The notes under the pieces: model-generated
What the model saw: only the letters and a program-made list of their open reading frames with translations
Databases searched by the model: none
What the model was told of the DNA's origin: nothing
Translations under genes and position numbers: made by a program
Assembly: GCA_025093985.1 (NCBI GenBank)
Contig: JACAAK010000008.1
Coordinates: 1,612,001 to 1,676,000 of the forward strand
Source: Calvatia gigantea
Taxonomy: Eukaryota > Basidiomycota > Agaricomycetes > Agaricales > Lycoperdaceae
Direction of reading: 5' to 3'
DNA length: 64,000 bases
Part shown: positions 22,546 through 34,125 of the stretch, piece by piece
How the letters are laid out: every line of letters begins with the position of its first letter
Position numbering within the stretch: the first letter of the stretch is position 1

Positions 22546-23155
22546 TGAAAATTGCTAATCTAAGGCATACAAGCCTAATCTAACAATTACATCAAACCTT
22601 CCTATAGTAGTATAACCTAATCTAAGAGCCTAACAGTATAATAAAAGAGTACTCGATTACTGTAGAACACTATAGCCATTGATGACAGATAGTGGCAGTT
22701 ACAGAATGATCACTATGCTTAACTAAAAGCAATTCTAACAGTGTACTATATGACCAGTTGTGATGCTGGCTGGACCAGGTGGTAAAACCATTCCAATGCA
22801 TCTATACAGAGCTACAGGACCCCTCCAATGAGCCTAGACTCAAGAAATAAGTCTGATACACTTAATCTAAAAGGATGATTGGTGTGTTCACAAGGAAATG
22901 CCACTGTTATTAGATTAACAAACATCACTCAGTACTAATGATACATATGAATGCATGTGTGTACAATCCATGGGGACATATAGGAGAACAGTTCATGTAA
23001 TGTCCAAAATCTTAGATGTTCTATATATTTAGAGAAGAATGCAGACCTAGAGAATGGGCTAAAATACAACCTAGAACAAATGGATACCCAGAATCTGCCT
23101 GTATTTCCAATGTCTCACTAATCTAATAGGTTGTGGTCTCTTGGTGCATGATCTA
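22546..23155. other. Unassigned AT-rich spacer
   Basis: About 610 bases between the broken RT of A-4 and the poly-T start of LINE-1. I find no long open frame, no LTR ends, no tRNA-like fold and no second copy elsewhere in the window. It may be an old host remnant or an unrecognised repeat. Confidence 0.5.
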
Positions 23156-26100
23156 TTTTTTTTTTTTTTTTTTAAATCATGGCTTGTGCCAATTTATAAT
23201 GCAGTGCCCAATCGCAGTCTGCGTGTAACAGAGTACAGATCCCCCAACTACAAAGTCCAATGAGTTAAGAGTAATCTACTGTTCAGAGGCAACCTAACCC
23301 AACCCAAGCGCTAACCCAGACTGGACCAGACCATCCCACAAGTGGTGGGCCCAGCAGCAATGGTGGCTGAGTGCCCGAGAGGGGACAAGTGTAGTAAGGG
23401 GAGCTGGCACAGAAGGCCTACACTTGGAGTCCTCCAACCCCCAACTTCCCAGCCCAGAGGGTATCCACCCAGAGCAGACCTGCAGCAATCCAGAAGCAAG
23501 AGTAGAAACCTGATGCGTCACCAGAGCTTTGTGTCAGGAAAGCAGCAAGCAGGACAAACCTGCCATACCACCCAGGGACCCCACTCCTGTTATTTTAATC
23601 CTTCTGCCTCCAGACTACCACAAGCAAGCCCTAGGAAAGGAGAACCACCAGGATGAGCCCAGAAGAACCCCCCAGGAACCCCACCCCTGTTTCCTTATGA
23701 CTTCCCAGCCCAGTAGGCCAGAAAAAGGGAGACCCGACATGAGCCCCCTACACACGCTAACTCATCCGATACCCACATTATCCAGTCTGAAAGCAAATGC
23801 CCCAGAATTTGCTTCTAGGAAGTCAATCAGCTTATGAATGGTCTGAGGAGGTCTATCTAGGTTCCTCCTGTAAAGAGGGCATTGAACAAAGATGTGATAA
23901 CACCCCTCGAGAGCAGCGCTACACTGATAGCTAATGCTTTTATTTGGAAAGAACCATACCCTGTATGATCCTATCAGGGCATAGCCTGTAACAGCATGCA
24001 TGGCCCTTGCACAAAGTGAGTTAGAGCCACTAATGTAGGGCAGCCAGGGCCCACCATGAAGGTAGGTTAGCTTATCTGGAGAATGCAGATCCACCCCGGA
24101 GGACAAATCCATGTTACTGTACCCCTTATAAGAGGGGGTAGAGTACAGCTGACGCCATTCCTTCAGAGCATTATCGACTGCCTCCTTCTGGAGGTGGACA
24201 ATGGAGGTGAAAGGCCTCAGGCTGTAAGTAACCTGAGGAAATAAGATGACATGCTGGTGAACAGTATGGTGGAACTCCCACTTCTTAGAAGAAGGGACAG
24301 CAAGAAATTCAATGCACCTCTGAGGATTCCCAGAGAGCCATTGCTTCAGCACCATACACATTCCCTGGAACAGCATCTGCTTGGAGTGCATAGATGGATC
24401 AACTGCAAGCTTCGTTGACACAATAGAGTCAGTAAAGACATGAATAAGTCTGATGTTATCCTGCTTAAGGGCAAAATGAACACCAAGCGCAATAGCCATG
24501 AGCTCAGCATCAGGCACTGTAACTTGGCCAGCCACACAAGTGATCTCTCTGAGGCATTCACGTTGGCAGTAGACATGGGCAGAAGAAACTGCCTGGAACT
24601 TGCCATGCAGTGGCAGACTTGCATCTGTTGCCATATGGACAATCCCGAAGTCCTTCCTGCACTCCCTAAGGTGCGTGTCGAGAGCATACATGTGCATAGG
24701 ATCGGTGTTACCCTCTGTAGTGAGCTTCACCTCCATGAACGACATCTGGTCCAGGTGGCAATTCATGAGGTGGTATCCGGGTCAGTTAATCGAAGCCATA
24801 GGCTTGAAATCCTCAATGAGATTTACCAAGTTGGTATCAGCCTAGAGTAAAGAGCCCTTAGTCTTCTTGCAAACAGCAGGAGACATTAGGCCAATAGAAC
24901 AGGCATGCAGCTTAGCAGACCCAGAATACTCAGGGCTCATGAGGGCCCTGAGAGGATGGTTAAGTGACAGTGTCTTAATTCTATAGTCAGACCTAGTAGC
25001 AAGCTTCTGTAAGTGAAGCTGGATGGAAATGAAACCTGTAAAAGACTCCATAGCCCCAGTAGGAGCAGTTCAGAAGGCACCCATAATCCACAGGGCCACC
25101 CAACACTGCATGACATTCAAACTCTTAAAGGCTGCCTTGCAGCAGAATCTCTTGAAGAACCAGAGTTTGAAGCTATATGTCACAATCGGAATGACACATG
25201 ACTGATAGAAGAGGCACTTCTGCATAGGCTTCAAGCCCCTCATAGAGTTACCAAGTATCTTCATGGCCTTAACTATGGAGATGGCTTTGGTGGAATAGTA
25301 TCATATGTGCTCCTTGAAGGTAGGAGCATGATCAAAGTAAAAGCCCAAGTACCTCCAATAGGGCTTGGGCTGGAGTGGTGTATCATCCATGAATAGGGCA
25401 AAGCCCAGGTCAATCAGTGGATTGTCATCCCCATGCTTATGGGAGAAGTGAAATACCTCAGACTTGTCATGCTCAAGTACCAAGGTGAAGTGCTCAAAGA
25501 GCCAGAAAATGACACCATATGTCTCCTTAAGAGCCACAAGGTTCAGTCCCCAATCCTTAGACTGGGCAATGATGGTTCCATCATCTACATATGACAGAAG
25601 AGTGGTCCCAAGATAGGAGACCTCTCTGTCGAAGAGCCACATAAGTGGAGCTATGTATAAGGCTGAGAGGACAGGGGAAAGAGTAGAACCCTGCCCTACC
25701 CCCATATCCAAGGGGAATGGTCCAGACTTGAAAGAATCCCAACAGTACTGGGTCTTTCATCCTACCAAGTAGTGTACAAAGAATTCAACCAACTCTGGCA
25801 CGAATCCCTGCTTGTAAAGTATTGCCACCAGCATGTCATGGTGCAATGACGGGAAGAACTGTATTATGTCAAATGCCACAACACTAGTCTGGAGGCCTTT
25901 CATCCAACCTGCTCTGACAATGTGGGTGAGCATCAGGCCGGCATCTTTGGTAGATCTTTGGATAACACCTTCAAGCTGATTAGGGTGAAAGACCCCAAAT
26001 TTGACAGAGTCAAACTAGAGCCTAGTTGCAATCATTTTCTCAAACAGCTTACCCAACATGTTGAGAAGAACAATGGGCTGAAAGGCCTTGGAGATGGAGT

Positions 26101-26983
26101 ATGCAGGCTTGCCCGGCTTGGGAATGATAACTAATATGGACTCCTTAAAATACTCTGGCCAGCACCTGAGGTGAATATAGGCACTGGCCAGACATACAAA
26201 GACTAGTAGGGAGTCCCCTAACATGATCTGTTTGAGCATCCGCCACATAACATGGTTGGGGCCTGGAGCAGAGACTTTGGAGCAGACAGACAGTGCATCC
26301 ACCAGCTCCTTGTCTGAAAAGTCAACCCAACCCTGCCTCAGAAGGCCAGAGAGCAGATCAATAACAGAGGTATCACACTCCCGCCCAGAAGCAGAATTGT
26401 AAGTACTGTGAAAGGCCTTCTATAGGGAGTCCATAGTATGACAAGGCTCCCCTCGGTAGGAGATAACCTCACATGCAGGTAGCTTGTGTGCCTTAACCTA
26501 TTCCATCAGGTCCCAAGGGTGCTTGTTATTCTCAGCAATTTCCTCAATCTTAGAGTCAAAGAAATTATGCTTCTTAGATACAACAATGCACTGAAACACC
26601 CTCCAGTCCACAGGGTCAAATGAGTCCCTGTGAGCCTGTAGAGTGGCCTTGCAATCCTCATCCTACCAGGGCTGAGACCTTGCTGATATATGCACCTCCA
26701 CAGTGTAGCAATGCTACACTGCAGAGAACACTGATCTGATCACCAATGCCAGGACATTAACGTCCCTTGCTAAATTAAGGGGATGATCCCGAAGGCCATA
26801 CACCTCTTCTCTGATCTTGTCCAGAAACCGCAATTCTGCAGTCACTGCCAAATTCTTGGGGAAAACCCTTCTGACATTTGTAATGTCTTCAGGGTGGACA
26901 GGAATCGTGACAGACAGCAGGTGATAGTCTGAAGTGTCTGTCAGATCCAATCTGATCTTAGGGTGCACGATGTGCCATTTAAG
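23156..26983 (-). mobile_element. LINE-1, decayed Tad-like LINE interrupted by copia-1
   Basis: A minus-strand non-LTR element. The poly-A tail is the T run at 23156-23173, preceded in element sense by the family tail GGCACAAGCCATGATTT. It has a 3' UTR of about 590 bases and ORF2 from the end of the endonuclease to the stop at 23762. The 5' part stops exactly where the copia-1 LTR starts at 26984; TTAAG at 26979-26983 is the candidate copia duplication. The remaining 5' part is not found on the far side of copia-1. Confidence 0.88.
23762..26983 (-). pseudogene. LINE-1 ORF2: endonuclease end, RT, RNase H
   Basis: Frames at 27049-26714, 26302-26015, 25711-25301, 25264-25070 and 24766-23762 are parts of one decayed ORF2. 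Seen: end of the endonuclease (SDYHLLSVTIPVHPEDITN), RT with KVSAPGPNHVMWRMLK, VGQGSTLSPVLSALYIAP and LLSYVDDGTI (catalytic YVDD), RNase H with ATDASLP, DAELMAIALG and VFTDSI, and a C-terminal cysteine/histidine motif ending ALEGCYHIFVQCP. Many CGA and CAG codons have become stops. The RNase H plus APE endonuclease arrangement fits the fungal Tad clade. Confidence 0.87.
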
Positions 26984-27225
26984 TGTTAGATGTGCTCCCA
27001 TTAGTCTATAGATAGATAGGGACTTATAGCTGATGGAGATTTGAGTCATGTGACACAGTCACATGACTGTTGGACTTGTAGTTTGCCTGTGGATGCTTTG
27101 AGGACCTTCAGTCTCTTATAGTTGTCCACAGTAATTATGGATTTTCTCTAGATTCTCTTTATCAATACATGTCGTTTCTTCACTATTAGGACTGCTTCAT
27201 GTCCCCCTACACACACCTTACAACA
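26984..27225 (+). repeat. copia-1 5' LTR (LTR-D family, internal deletion)
   Basis: 242 bp, starting TGTTAGATGTG and ending CTTACAACA. Compared with the 3' LTR it lacks about 50 bases between two copies of the motif CTCTTAYAGTTGTCCACAG, so one repeat copy and the spacer were lost. It carries the palindrome TCATGTGAC-N3-GTCACATGA at 27046-27066. Confidence 0.85.
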
Positions 27226-27241
27226 GGTTATGGGCCCCACA
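27226..27241 (+). promoter_or_regulatory. copia-1 primer-binding site
   Basis: GGTTATGGGCCCC directly follows the LTR. It is complementary to the anticodon stem-loop region of an initiator methionine tRNA (GGGCCCAUAACC), not to a tRNA 3' end. Drosophila copia uses such a half-tRNA primer. The same site occurs in copia-3 and copia-4. Confidence 0.6.
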
Positions 27242-27351
27242 CTTTAATAGCACCAAAACAATGATTTTACACAATTTCTCTTCTCTTCTTCTCTCTCTCT
27301 ATCTTTCCTACATTTTTCCTCTACACTATTTCCCCTCCCCAGCTCATAAAA

Positions 27352-30300
27352 ATGGTGTCAGAAGGTCCAAATTTTGCGAAGCTTAATGCTACTAACTACT
27401 CTACCTGGTCCAGTGAGATGGAGGCCTGGCTGTGAGCCAATGGCCTATGGAGAATAGTTTCTGAAAAGGTCACCACTCCTGCCACTCCTGCTTCCCCCTC
27501 TGAGGCTGAGGCACTGGCTAGGGATGCTTGGGAGGCTAAAGCAGACAGAGCAGCTGGCTGGCTCTTTCTGATGGTGGAGGCAGACCAGAGGATCCATTTT
27601 AATGGGATTTAGGATGATCCAGTGAAGATGTGGACTTCCCTGCAGTCAATCCACCTCTAGAAGTGTCCAGGCATGAGATTTAATGCCTATGATGACCTCT
27701 TCAGCATTCGGAAACAGGAGGAGGAGCCCCTACAGTCTTTAATCAACAGGGTGGAGGATACAGTGAAGACTATCAAGGATTTGAGGCCCCAGGACTTCAC
27801 CCTTGAGAAGCTGGATAAAGAACTAGCCTTTATGGCCCTCATTCGAGCACTCCCTTCTGAGGAATTTTCCTCCTTCACCTCTTCCCTCCTCCTCATGGAC
27901 AAACTTAACAAGGCTACTGTGCACCAAACTTTCATTACAAAGGATATTCAATGCCACAGACAGATGCAGGACACTGGGACATCCTCTACTGCTTTTTCTG
28001 CATGCTCTCAGCCCCCTTCTTCGTCCAGGAAATGTGATTTTTGTTTTAAGACTGGCCATGTGATGGAAAAGTGTTGGGCTTTTGAGGCAGCTCAAAAGCT
28101 GGCTCAGGAGAAGGCTACTGATGAAAAGCAGAATAACTCATCAAAGCATTGGCAAAATCATGCGAAACGTGCACAGGATGGTCCTGACGATGTCCCCTCC
28201 CTGTCCTCTGAAAATAGTGCCAGTCAAGCACAGGAATTTGCCGGAAATGTAAGTTCTTTGTCACCCTTTCCCTCTTCACCTCTCCAGCTTGATGCTGACT
28301 TCCACTGGCTTGCAGACACAGGGGCCACTTCTCATATGACCCCACATCATCACTGGTTCAAGAACTACACCCCCAATCGCATATCTATCTGCTTAGCAGA
28401 CAATTCTGTGGTTTACTCAGCTGGGGTGGGGTCTGTGGTGTTTGAGCCTGTGTTAAAGGGAAAAAGGGCTAGAGTAGTCAAGTTTTTGTGAGTTTTGCAT
28501 GTCCCCGACCTCAGATCCAACCTCCTACCATGTCTTTACCTTACCTGCCAATCTGGGCTTAATATAAGCATTTCTTCAAGCTCTATGACATTTTTTTGAG
28601 GCAATACTCCACTTTTTAAGGCTTCTATCACCTCCAACAACTCAGCACTCTTGGATGGCACTACTGTAGCCTTAGAGAATGCTTTTCACCTCTCTACCTT
28701 GCCCTTAGACCTCTCCCTGTGGCACAGATACTTTATTCACCACAATTATGCTGATGTGAAGAAGCTGATCACTTAGGAGCTTGTCACAAGCCTTAAACTC
28801 AAGTCTGGAGTGTCCCCTGACCCTATCTGTGAGCCCTGCCTTGCAGGAAAGATGCATGCCAACCCATTCCCTCCTTTCACAAGCCATAATCACTCTTCCC
28901 TTGCTCTAGTGCACTCAGATTTGCATAGGCCACTCCCTACAGCTACCTACCAAGGCTACAAGTACTGGATCACCTTTATAGATGATTCTACACATTTTCG
29001 AGCAGCCTATCTGCTTAAATCCAAGTCAGAAGTCTTTGAAGCCTTCAAGACTTACAAAGCTTGGGCTGAGAACCAGCTGGGAGTGAAAATTCTTGCTCTA
29101 CAGGATGATAAAGGTGGAGAGTACATGTCTAGTACCTTCCTGAAGTTCACTGAGCTCTGTGGCATTGAGAGGAGGCATTCTACTTGAAATAGGCCTCAGC
29201 AGAATGGTCTTGCTGAAAGGGCTAACAAGACTATGGATGAAAGGATCACTGCTATACTCTCAGAGTCTGGCCTACCTTGTTCTTTCTGGGGTGAATGTCT
29301 AGCTGCTATGACCCATGTCTAGAATAGGCTCCCCACTTCCTCTTTGCCAAAAACTACACCTTTTGAGGCCTTCTATAGCCGAAAACTAGATGTTTCTCAC
29401 CTCAGGATATGGGGGTGCACTGCCTATGTGCATATCCAGTGAGATAAGCAGAATTCTTTGGCTCCTCACTTTGAAAAATGCATTTTTATTGGTTATCCAG
29501 CTGGCTACAAAGGTTGGAAGTTCTATAACCCAACTACTAGGTTCACTAAGATCTCGGAGCATGCAGATTTCAATGAAAGATACTTCCCTGGACTGTCTAG
29601 AGTGAAAATGAATGCTCTACCTCCATTTCCTGGCTCTCTATCCATTCCTGAAGTTCCTACACCTCCTACACACTCTATTCCTTCCCTTTTGCCTCCAGAG
29701 CCCTCCTAGATGTTCTTACCTCTCCCAGATGAGGGAGGTGTTAGAAGTGGTAAATCAGTGCCTTGATCTATTTTTAGATCCATCTCATACATTGTGTCAT
29801 TATGATGCGTTTACTCCATGATGACGTCATTTATGACGTCATTTCTTTTGTTCCAGAACATTCTGTATGTTTGGTTCCAGTACTGATAGTAAATGATGTA
29901 TGTAGTATATAGTTATGTACTCGCCAAGGTCAATCCCTTGTCAAGTTACACCTCGAATACTACAATCTTCACTTTGTTGTGATCCCTGCTCTAGGCCACT
30001 CAGCGCCACTCAGGAGACTTCATTGACGTCTTCATTTATTCTAATAGGAGGTGATGTAGAGGACCGCTCTGAGTGTCCTTGGTCTGCTCCCATCACTCCT
30101 GAAGCTCCTGTAGCTCCCAAGACACCACCAGCTGTTCCTGTTTCTCTGAAAGAAGATGAACCTCAGTTGAGCACTCCTGTTGCTCCTGTTGTTCCTATTG
30201 CCCCAGTCATTCCTCAGCCTCCAAGGACTCTTCCTCCCAGAGTCCCTCAACCAAATCAGCCTCCACATCTCCCCAGATGCTCTAATCGCCCCAGTAAACC

Positions 30301-31996
30301 ACTAGGTGAATAGTGGAAGATCAAGCCACCTGTCCTCTGAGATTGGAGTGATTCTGATAATGAGGAGGCTGCCAATTTCACTATTACCTCTCTTAACTCA
30401 GGATTTGAGGATGTGGAGTTTGTTGGAGCTGTTTCCGGGGCTGATCCTTGCACCTACAAGGCTGCTATGAGATCCCCTGATGTATAGGAGTGGTCTACTG
30501 CTTGCAACAACGAAATCTTCACTCTAGAGTCCAATAACACCTGGGAAATTGTTAAATTACCTTCTGGAAAGAAGGTGATCAACTCTGGATGGGTTTTCAA
30601 GGTGAAGTAGAACCCTGATGGCTCTGTGGAGCGCTACAAAGCTCGCTTAGTAGCCAAGGGCTACTCCCAGAGGCCTGGCTATGACTACACCGAGGTTTTT
30701 GTCCCTACATTTTGTCCTGCATCCCTCAGACTCATCATAGCTCTGGCTGCCAAAGAGGACTTCAAAATGCACTCAGTTGATATCTCTAGTGCCTTTATTT
30801 ATGGGGATCTCGAGGAAGAGATTTATATGGCTCAGCCTGAGGGCTACCACCAGGGAGGTCCCAATCATATCTGTAGGCTCACAAAATCACTCTATGGCCT
30901 TAAGCAAGCTGCCAGGCAGTGGAACAAGAAGCTCCACAGTGTCATGAAGTCCATGGGCTACTCTAGACTCCATTCTGACAACTCCCTTTACATCTATTCC
31001 AAGGGATCAGTCAAGGTCATTGTCCCAGTCTTTATTGATGATATCACTCTTGTCTCAAAAGATGACTCTGCTATGGATTCTGCTGTCTAGGAGCTCTCGA
31101 GGCACTTCAAACTTTGAGATTTTGGAGCTACCAGCTGGTTGTTAGCTGTACAGGTAAAGCAAGACATCCAGAACTGCTCTATTTCGCTTTCCCAAGCTCA
31201 GTATGTCCAGAAATTGCTAGAACGCTTCAAAATGGACGATTGCAATGCTGTGAAGACTCCCCTTCCTCCAGGACTTGACCTCTCTGATAATATCCCTACT
31301 CCTGATGAGCAGGAAGCCATGAAATCCATCCCCTACCTCTTTGCTGTGGGTTTCCTGCAGTATTTTGCCACTATGACTCAACTAGACATTGCTTATGCTG
31401 TCTCTTACCTTGGGAGGTTTAACCACAACCTACCTCTGAGGCACTGGGCTGCTGTAAAGCATCTATTTCACTATTTGAAGGGTACTACAGACTACAAGTT
31501 GGTCTACAGAGGCAATGATGACTTGGAGCTGTTCTAGACCTACACTGATGCTTCCCATGGCTCCTGTAAGGCTACAAGACAAGCTATTGGTAGATATGTG
31601 ACTCTAGTGAGTGGTGCAGCTGTGGGATGGTGCTCCAAGTGTCAGCCCTTTGTCACCCTCTCGAGCACAGAAGCTGAGTATGTGGCTGTAGTTGAGGGAG
31701 GAAAGGAAATCATGTGGATGAGGAACATTCTGACAGAGTTTGGCTATCCCCTATCCTACTCCTTGACACTTCACATTGACAACAAGTCTGGTATCAGTAT
31801 AGCCAAGAACCCAGAGCACCATGGAAGGATGAAGCACTTGGACCTGAGGTACTACTGGCTTCAAGATGCAGTGGCTGATGGGTTGATCAGTCCAGTGTAT
31901 GTGCTCACTGATGAGCAACTTGCTGATATCTTCACCAAGTCAGTGTACCCCAAGACTGTCAACTTTGCTGTGCCACTTCTTGGACTCACTCCATGA
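27352..31996 (+). pseudogene. copia-1 Gag-Pol polyprotein
   Basis: Start ATG 27352, stop TGA 31994-31996. Order: Gag (27352-28010), CCHC knuckle CDFCFKTGHVMEKC (about 28030-28075), protease with WLADTGATSHMTPH (about 28305), integrase zinc motif ending CEPCLAGKMHA (about 28830), integrase core with HSDLHRPLP, LQDDKGGEY and LAERANKT, a Pro-rich linker interrupted by LTR-G, RT (30626-31090, VFIDDITLVS), and RNase H with HIDNKSG near the end. More than ten stops interrupt the frame, mostly TAG or TGA where copia-3 has CAG, TGG or CGA. Confidence 0.88.
29739..30046 (+). repeat. LTR-G solo LTR with target duplication
   Basis: A 308-bp insertion starting TGTTAGAAGTGG and ending ATTCTAATA, flanked by exact GGAGG at 29734-29738 and 30047-30051. 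It interrupts copia-1 between integrase and RT. It contains two perfect CRE palindromes TGACGTCA (29822-29829, 29834-29841) and a third half-related TGACGTCT near 30024. It keeps several CpG sites while the surrounding copia-1 has lost most. Strand is arbitrary. Confidence 0.85.
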
Positions 31997-32059
31997 TCAC
32001 TTCCTATTCCCTTGCCTTGTGTTGGACTCTATCCTTGGACTGCTTAGATCAGGGGGATA

Positions 32060-32270
32060 TGTTAGATGTGCTCCCATCAGTCTGTAGATAGATTGGGAGT
32101 TGTAGCTGATGGAGATTTGAGTCATGTGACACAGTCACATGACTGTTGGACTTGTAGTTTGCCTGTGGATGCTTTGAGGACCTTTAGTCTCTTACAGTTG
32201 TCCACAGGTGAGCAAAACTCTATATCTCAACCTTTAATCTCTTATAGTTGTCCACAGTAATTGTGGATTT
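32060..32270 (+). repeat. copia-1 3' LTR, cut by LINE-2a
   Basis: It starts TGTTAGATGTG after the polypurine tract and keeps both copies of the CTCTTAYAGTTGTCCACAG motif. It ends within GTGGATTTTC where a T run of LINE-2a begins. The last 70 to 80 bases of the LTR are missing in the window. Confidence 0.85.
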
Positions 32271-32272
32271 TC

Positions 32273-32851
32273 TTTTTTTTTTTTTTGTCTTTAAATCATG
32301 GCTTGCGCCAATTTATAACACAGTGCCCAATCGCAGTCCATGTGCAGTAGAGTACAAAGCCCCTAACTACAAAGTCTGATGAGTTAAGAGTAATCTATTG
32401 TTCAGAGGCAACCTAACCCAACCCAAGCACTAACCCAGACCAGACCAGACCCCCCCTACTTGCTAAATTCCCCAGTTTCCTGAAATGCCCATCACACTGT
32501 AGAAGACCCAGTTGCCCAGGTCTTGTGGTGTACATCCAATGATACATCGCTGCAGAGCAGTGGTGCCCTAATCATCCCTCAAGAGGCGGACCCAGTGGCA
32601 GTGGTGGCCGAGTGCCCTTGGGGAGACAAGTATAGTCAGGAGATCCAGCACAAGGACCCCCCACTTGGAGCCACCTTACCCCCAACTTCCTGGATGGAAG
32701 GATGTTGGTCCAGTTCCAATCCAGAACAACCCAGTAGGTAGGGTAGCAACTTGAAGTGTCACCTAGGCGGCACCCAAGAAAGCAGCTAGGCAGGATGAAC
32801 CCGCACTGCCACCTGGGGACCCTACCCCCATTATTTTACGCCTTTGCCCCC
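32273..32851 (-). mobile_element. LINE-2a, 5'-truncated LINE 3' end
   Basis: A T run (32273-32286) followed by the reverse of the family tail and most of the 3' UTR. It holds no ORF2 sequence. It ends where the T run of LINE-2b begins. Confidence 0.85.
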
Positions 32852-34104
32852 TTTTTTTTTTTCTTTTTTTTAAATCATGGCTTGCACCAATTTATAACAT
32901 GGTGCCCGATCGCAGTCTGTATGTAGCCAAGTACAAAGCCCCAACTACAAAGTTCGATGAGTTAAGAGTAATCTACTGTTCAGAGACAACCTAACCCAAC
33001 CCAAGCGCCAACCCAGACCAGACCAGACCACCCCCTACTTGCTAAATCCCCTGGTTCTCCGAAATGCCCATCACACTGAGGAAAACCCAGTTGCCCAGGT
33101 CTTGTGGTGTACACCCAGTGACACACCACAGCTGAGTGAAGCTCAGTGGTGGTACCCTGATCATCTCACAAGTGGCGGGCCCAGCAGTGACGGCAACTGA
33201 ACGCCCAAGAGGGGACAGGTGTAGTCAGGAGAGCTAGCGCAAGGACCCCCCACTTGGAGCTACCTTACCCCTAACTTCCCAGGCGAAAGGGTATCAGCCC
33301 AGTCCCAATCTAGAACAACCCAGCAGGCAGGGTAGCAACTCGAAGTGCCGCCTAGACAGCGCCCAAGAAAGCAGCTGAGCAGGATGAACCTGTACTGCCA
33401 CCTGGGGACCCCACCCCCATTATTTTATGCCTTCGCCCCCTGCAAAGCCCCCAACCAGGCCCAGGAAAGGAGTGCCACTAGCTGAGGCTGGAAGCACCCC
33501 CCAGGGACTCCACCCCTGTTGCCTTAAGACTTCTCCACCCAGTAGGCCAGAAGACCAGTGACCCTGCAGGAACCCCCCACACACACCAGCTCAGCTGATC
33601 CCAGCATTATCTGGTCTGAACGTGAATGCCCCCGGATTCACATTCAGGAAGTCAATCAGCTCACAAATGGTCTGAGGAGGTCTGTCAAGCTCCCTCTTGT
33701 GATTAGGGTACCTGACAAATATGTGATAGCACCCCTCAAGAGCGGCGCCACATGAACAGCCAACACTTTCATTGGGAAAGAATCATATGCAGTACAATCC
33801 AATCAAAGCATGACCTGTGACAGCACACATGGCCCTCACACAGAGCGAGTTAGAGCTGCTAACATGGGGGAGCCAAGGCCCACCAGAAAGGTAGGTTGGC
33901 TTCCCTGGGATAGATGGATCTGCTCCAGAGGCAAGATCCATGTTGCTATGCCCCTTGTATGAAGAGGTAGAGTACAGCTGGCACCATGACTCCAGAACAT
34001 CATCAACCACCTCCTTGCATAGGCAGGCAATAGAAGTGAATGGCCTTGGGCTATAAGCAACCTAAGGGAACGAGGTGACATGCTGGTGGACAGCATGGTG
34101 GAAC
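32852..34104 (-). mobile_element. LINE-2b, 5'-truncated LINE
   Basis: A second T run (to about 32871), the complete 3' UTR and the last 170 codons of ORF2 (33591-34104). It meets LINE-3 head to head at 34104/34105. Both copies carry their own poly-A end, so these are two insertions rather than one twin-primed copy. Confidence 0.85.
33591..34104 (-). pseudogene. LINE-2b ORF2 C-terminal fragment
   Basis: It covers the segment after RNase H: the SYKGHSNMDLASGADPSIPG block, GGPWLPHVSSSNSLCVRAMCAV, and the C-terminal motif with CGAALEGCYHIFVRYP. There is a stop near 33783 and further changes. The normal ORF2 stop is at 33591-33593. Confidence 0.8.
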
Positions 34105-34125
34105 TGGTTCTTTAAGGGGTCCCGC

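Larger units (their letters stand above)
26984..32270 (+). mobile_element. copia-1, decayed full-length Ty1/copia element
   Basis: A plus-strand copia element of the LTR-D family inserted into LINE-1. It has a 5' LTR at 26984-27225, a primer-binding site, a polyprotein at 27352-31996, a polypurine tract (CAGGGGGATA just before 32060), and a 3' LTR from 32060 that is cut at about 32270 by LINE-2a. A solo LTR-G lies inside. It is colinear with the intact copia-3 but has lost most CpG and has numerous stops. Confidence 0.9.

Noticed and set aside
23342..23837. Frames in the LINE-1 3' UTR as host genes
   Set aside because: They align with the non-coding 3' UTR of the other LINE copies and are not conserved as proteins.
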